DNA of 64,000 nt from Clostridium sp. BJN0013 (lineage in GTDB: Bacteria; Bacillota; Clostridia; Clostridiales; Clostridiaceae): the NCBI RefSeq assembly GCF_040939125.1, contig NZ_CP162495.1:992001-1056000 (forward strand), written 5' to 3'. Below the pieces are notes generated by a model, which was not told the origin of the DNA, did not search any database, and saw only the letters and a program-made list of their open reading frames with translations. Shown in pieces: positions 61,739 to 64,000 of this stretch (position 1 is the first letter of the stretch; each line of letters opens with the position of its first letter). The translations under genes were made by a program, and so were the position numbers.

Positions 61739-63661
61739 CTATATTTTTATTGCTACCTCGAAGGCTTCGGTAGTGGCATCTAATGCTCTACGTGCCTTTA
61801 CTGCATCACCTATAACATAGGTTTCTTTTATAGTTTTTTTCACTTCTTCACTTAGAGGATCATAAGCTCTGGATCCCATGGCAAGCACTACTGAATCAAA
61901 ACCATCTATTTTATCTGTTTTATCTTCTGACAAACTGTATTCGATACCGCCTTCAAAGAATTTGGTAACCTTTGCTCTGGTGATAGTCTTAATATTATAT
62001 TTTTGGAAATCTTCCATTAAAAACTTCCTATGTTCTGATATTACATCTGCTCCAACTTTATCACGGAATTCAATAACAGTGACATCATGGTTCTGTTCCC
62101 CAAGAAAAGCTGCAGTTTCACATCCAACCATTCCGCCGCCAACTACAAGAACCTTTTTCCCACAGCATTCCTTGCCATCAAGGAGATTCACTGCGTGAAT
62201 CAGTCCTGAATCATTTATACCTGGAATAGGGAGTACAAGAGGAGTTGCACCTGTTGCAATAATCACCACATCAGGAGATTCTTCTGCTATTATTTCAGAA
62301 TTAACTTTTGTATTTTTTCTTACTTTTACCCCATATTGTTTACATTTAGTAATATAACTGCGTACCATGTTTGTAAGATCTCCCTTTCCAGGAGGATAAG
62401 CCGCCAGTCTCATTTGTCCTCCAAGAGTATCGCAGGCCTCAAACAATGTTACATCATGACCTCGCAGGGCAGATATCCAGGCTGCATACATGCCTGCCAC
62501 TCCACCACCTACAACCATTACTTTCTTAATAACCTCTGCGGGTTTTAATTCAGATTCCCTGCCTACACATGGGTTCACAAGGCAGGTGATTGGTTTTCCC
62601 TGATACATGTTTGGAACACATCCCTGTAGACAACCAATACATGGAAGCATTTCGTCCAGACGACCTGCGGAAGCTTTATTAGGTGTATGGGGATCTGTAA
62701 GACTCTGACGTCCAAAGGCCACCAGGTCACATCGTCCTTCACGAACTAGAAGTTCTGCAAAATGAGGCTCTGTGAAACGTCCTACAGTAATAACCGGAAT
62801 ATCTACAGCACGTTTAATTTCTGTAACAAGCTCTGCACTGAATCCTCCATGCAGCACTGTAGGTGCCCACATATATTCGTCACGAAGGTGGATGGCACGG
62901 GAAACATGGAGAGCATCTACTCCCAAGTCTTCCAGATAGGCAGCAATTGCTGCGCTGTCATGTACATCAAGTCCTCCCGGCATTTCATCGGAACTATTGA
63001 TACGACAAATAATTGCTATGGAATGTCCTACTTTTTTACGTATGTTTTCAATGATAAGACAGGGAAGGCGCATTCTATTTTCAAAGCATCCCCCAAATTC
63101 ATCTACACGTTTATTTGTTCTTGGCGAGAGAAAGCTGTTAATTAAATATCCATGGGCACAATGCACTTCAACTGCATCGGCTCCAGCTTTCTTTGCACGA
63201 AGAGCTGCATCACCATAAAACTCTATTAGTTCATAGAGTTCTTTGGTAGTTATGGCTACAGGTATGTCACGTCCTACTGCTGAAGGAATTGCAGAGGCGG
63301 ATTTTATAGGATAGCCTGCAGCCTTTGCATTACCCTCAGGTCCTGCATGTTGAAGCTGTATTGATACTTTGGCGCCATTTTCATGACAGGCATCAATGAC
63401 ACCTTTAAAACTTTCTATTGTACTGTCATCATATAAACATGGTTTACGAAAACCGCCCTTTGCTTTCTTGTCTACAACTGTAGCTTCAAAGGTAATCAAT
63501 CCAAATCCTCCTTTAGCGCGCTCGCTGTAATAAGCTAAGGATCTATCACTCATAGAACCATCGGTATTGGCAAAATTATTACCCATAGGTGAAACTACGA
63601 AACGATTTGGTACTATTATTGGACCAATTTTTATTGGTTCAAACATAGATTTAAATTTCAT
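61739..63661 (-). CDS. Fe-S flavin enoate reductase (BaiCD/FldZ family), second copy
   Basis: A 640-residue homologue of the enzyme at 53444: OYE barrel (FEPIKIGPIIVPNRFVVSPM, EVHCAHGYLINSFLSPRTNK), 4Fe-4S motif CIGCLQGC...C, FAD domain (GGGVAGMYAA) and NAD(P) domain (GGGMVGCETAAFL). The codon choice here is less AT-rich than in the first copy and the two are clearly diverged, so this is not a recent duplicate. ATG 63661 is preferred because AAAGGA lies 10 bases before it. It heads the aroE-transporter group and follows an isomerase-like gene. Confidence 0.92.
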   Translation of the reverse strand: MKFKSMFEPIKIGPIIVPNRFVVSPMGNNFANTDGSMSDRSLAYYSERAKGGFGLITFEATVVDKKAKGGFRKPCLYDDSTIESFKGVIDACHENGAKVSIQLQHAGPEGNAKAAGYPIKSASAIPSAVGRDIPVAITTKELYELIEFYGDAALRAKKAGADAVEVHCAHGYLINSFLSPRTNKRVDEFGGCFENRMRLPCLIIENIRKKVGHSIAIICRINSSDEMPGGLDVHDSAAIAAYLEDLGVDALHVSRAIHLRDEYMWAPTVLHGGFSAELVTEIKRAVDIPVITVGRFTEPHFAELLVREGRCDLVAFGRQSLTDPHTPNKASAGRLDEMLPCIGCLQGCVPNMYQGKPITCLVNPCVGRESELKPAEVIKKVMVVGGGVAGMYAAWISALRGHDVTLFEACDTLGGQMRLAAYPPGKGDLTNMVRSYITKCKQYGVKVRKNTKVNSEIIAEESPDVVIIATGATPLVLPIPGINDSGLIHAVNLLDGKECCGKKVLVVGGGMVGCETAAFLGEQNHDVTVIEFRDKVGADVISEHRKFLMEDFQKYNIKTITRAKVTKFFEGGIEYSLSEDKTDKIDGFDSVVLAMGSRAYDPLSEEVKKTIKETYVIGDAVKARRALDATTEAFEVAIKI

Positions 63662-63709
63662 AAAAAGAATCATCCTTTCCCAAAATTAATTTATGGAATT
63701 TTTATTTCA

Positions 63710-64000
63710 TTATTTTAAATGTTCAGATACTTCAGGCCATGCCTTATCTAAAACTTTTTTTGCTGACTTAAAGGCACCTTGGGCAGCATATCGAACTCCC
63801 TTCTCAACAATAGGATCTGATATTGTCTCAACACCTATAGCTCGAGGACATACCCCATGTTCTTTTAACATACGTACAAATCCTGCAGTATCCCCATAAC
63901 CTTCTCCTGGGAACAGACGGTCATGCATTGATTCATCTCTCAATATCTTTTTAGGATATGGTCTGTCGTGAACATCACAGATTTGTATTGAAACTATTTT
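63710..64000 (-). CDS. Sugar phosphate isomerase/epimerase-like TIM barrel (partial)
   Basis: The C-terminal 96 residues of a gene that enters from beyond the window: [17 protein letters not shown], then [20 protein letters not shown] and [20 protein letters not shown]. This is the AP_endonuc_2/xylose isomerase-like fold used by IolE, hexulose epimerases and 3-dehydroshikimate dehydratases (QuiC/AsbF type); the IQICDVHD...LFPGEG metal-site strand pair is typical. In this neighbourhood a 3-dehydroshikimate dehydratase or an epimerase of a ring acid is plausible. It probably heads the operon containing the reductase. Confidence 0.75.
   Translation of the reverse strand, partial: KIVSIQICDVHDRPYPKKILRDESMHDRLFPGEGYGDTAGFVRMLKEHGVCPRAIGVETISDPIVEKGVRYAAQGAFKSAKKVLDKAWPEVSEHLK

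Noticed and set aside
1-64000. CRISPR array
   Set aside because: No series of direct repeats with unique spacers and no cas genes were seen; the repeated sequences are the dispersed hairpin family and insertion-sequence ends.
1-64000. tRNA or rRNA genes
   Set aside because: No cloverleaf with TTCGA-type T-loop and CCA-adjacent acceptor stem and no rRNA segments were recognised on either strand.

Overview
This is an AT-rich chromosomal window from a low-GC Gram-positive, spore-forming anaerobe. The sequence supports Clostridium sensu stricto: strong AGGAGG ribosome binding sites, a T-box leader over ubiG-mccBA sulfur genes, a sporulation/germination glycosidase, Fe-S enoate-reductase-type enzymes and clostridial phage genes. 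I suspect the C. kluyveri / C. ljungdahlii neighbourhood, but the species is inference.

Region 1 (1-29.7 kb) is ordinary chromosome: the end of a polar amino acid ABC ATPase, argG-argH, an AsnC-type regulator divergent from asnA, a gamma carbonic anhydrase homologue, a LysM/M14 cell-wall peptidase, a P-type Ca2+ ATPase, CvfB, glutamine-dependent NadE, an NfeD/SPFH pair, a nucleotidyltransferase/phosphomutase-like fusion, AddB, SurE, a transaldolase-like aldolase, an ECF sigma factor with an overlapping membrane partner, and the ubiG-mccB-mccA operon. Between the transaldolase and the sigma operon lies a gene-free transcription unit with a fully consensus promoter and a terminator, probably an abundant non-coding RNA. 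The ubiG-mccBA T-box is separated from its operon by an IS200-type insertion.

Region 2 (30.6-48.4 kb) is a 17.8 kb intervening element that splits a LysM-GH18 spore germination/cortex-lytic gene. A large serine recombinase ends 21 bp inside the left edge. A 10-bp core (GGTCAGGAGG) lies at both edges, and joining the flanks restores a continuous frame of about 431 codons. This is the architecture of skin-like sporulation elements. Its contents are a decayed prophage (two-HTH repressor, Cro-like gene, several damaged control genes, XkdX-type tail-end gene), two divergent copies of a type I toxin/antisense-RNA-like module, insertion sequences (one nested in another with a clean 10-bp target duplication), an HxlR/flavoprotein pair and two related secreted proteins.

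Region 3 (48.4-64 kb) is metabolic: a GT8 glycosyltransferase, a LysR regulator divergent from aroD-aroE plus an Fe-S flavin reductase, a broken glucuronyl C5-epimerase-like gene, an alpha/beta hydrolase, and an opposing cluster of two MFS transporters, a second aroE (nonsense-mutated), a second Fe-S flavin reductase and a sugar isomerase-like TIM barrel running off the window. Together they suggest uptake and reductive catabolism of quinate/shikimate-type compounds.

A dispersed non-coding repeat of about 200 bp, built of several hairpins, occurs eleven times (full or partial) outside the element and not once inside it. In three places its edge supplies the stop codon of the upstream gene.
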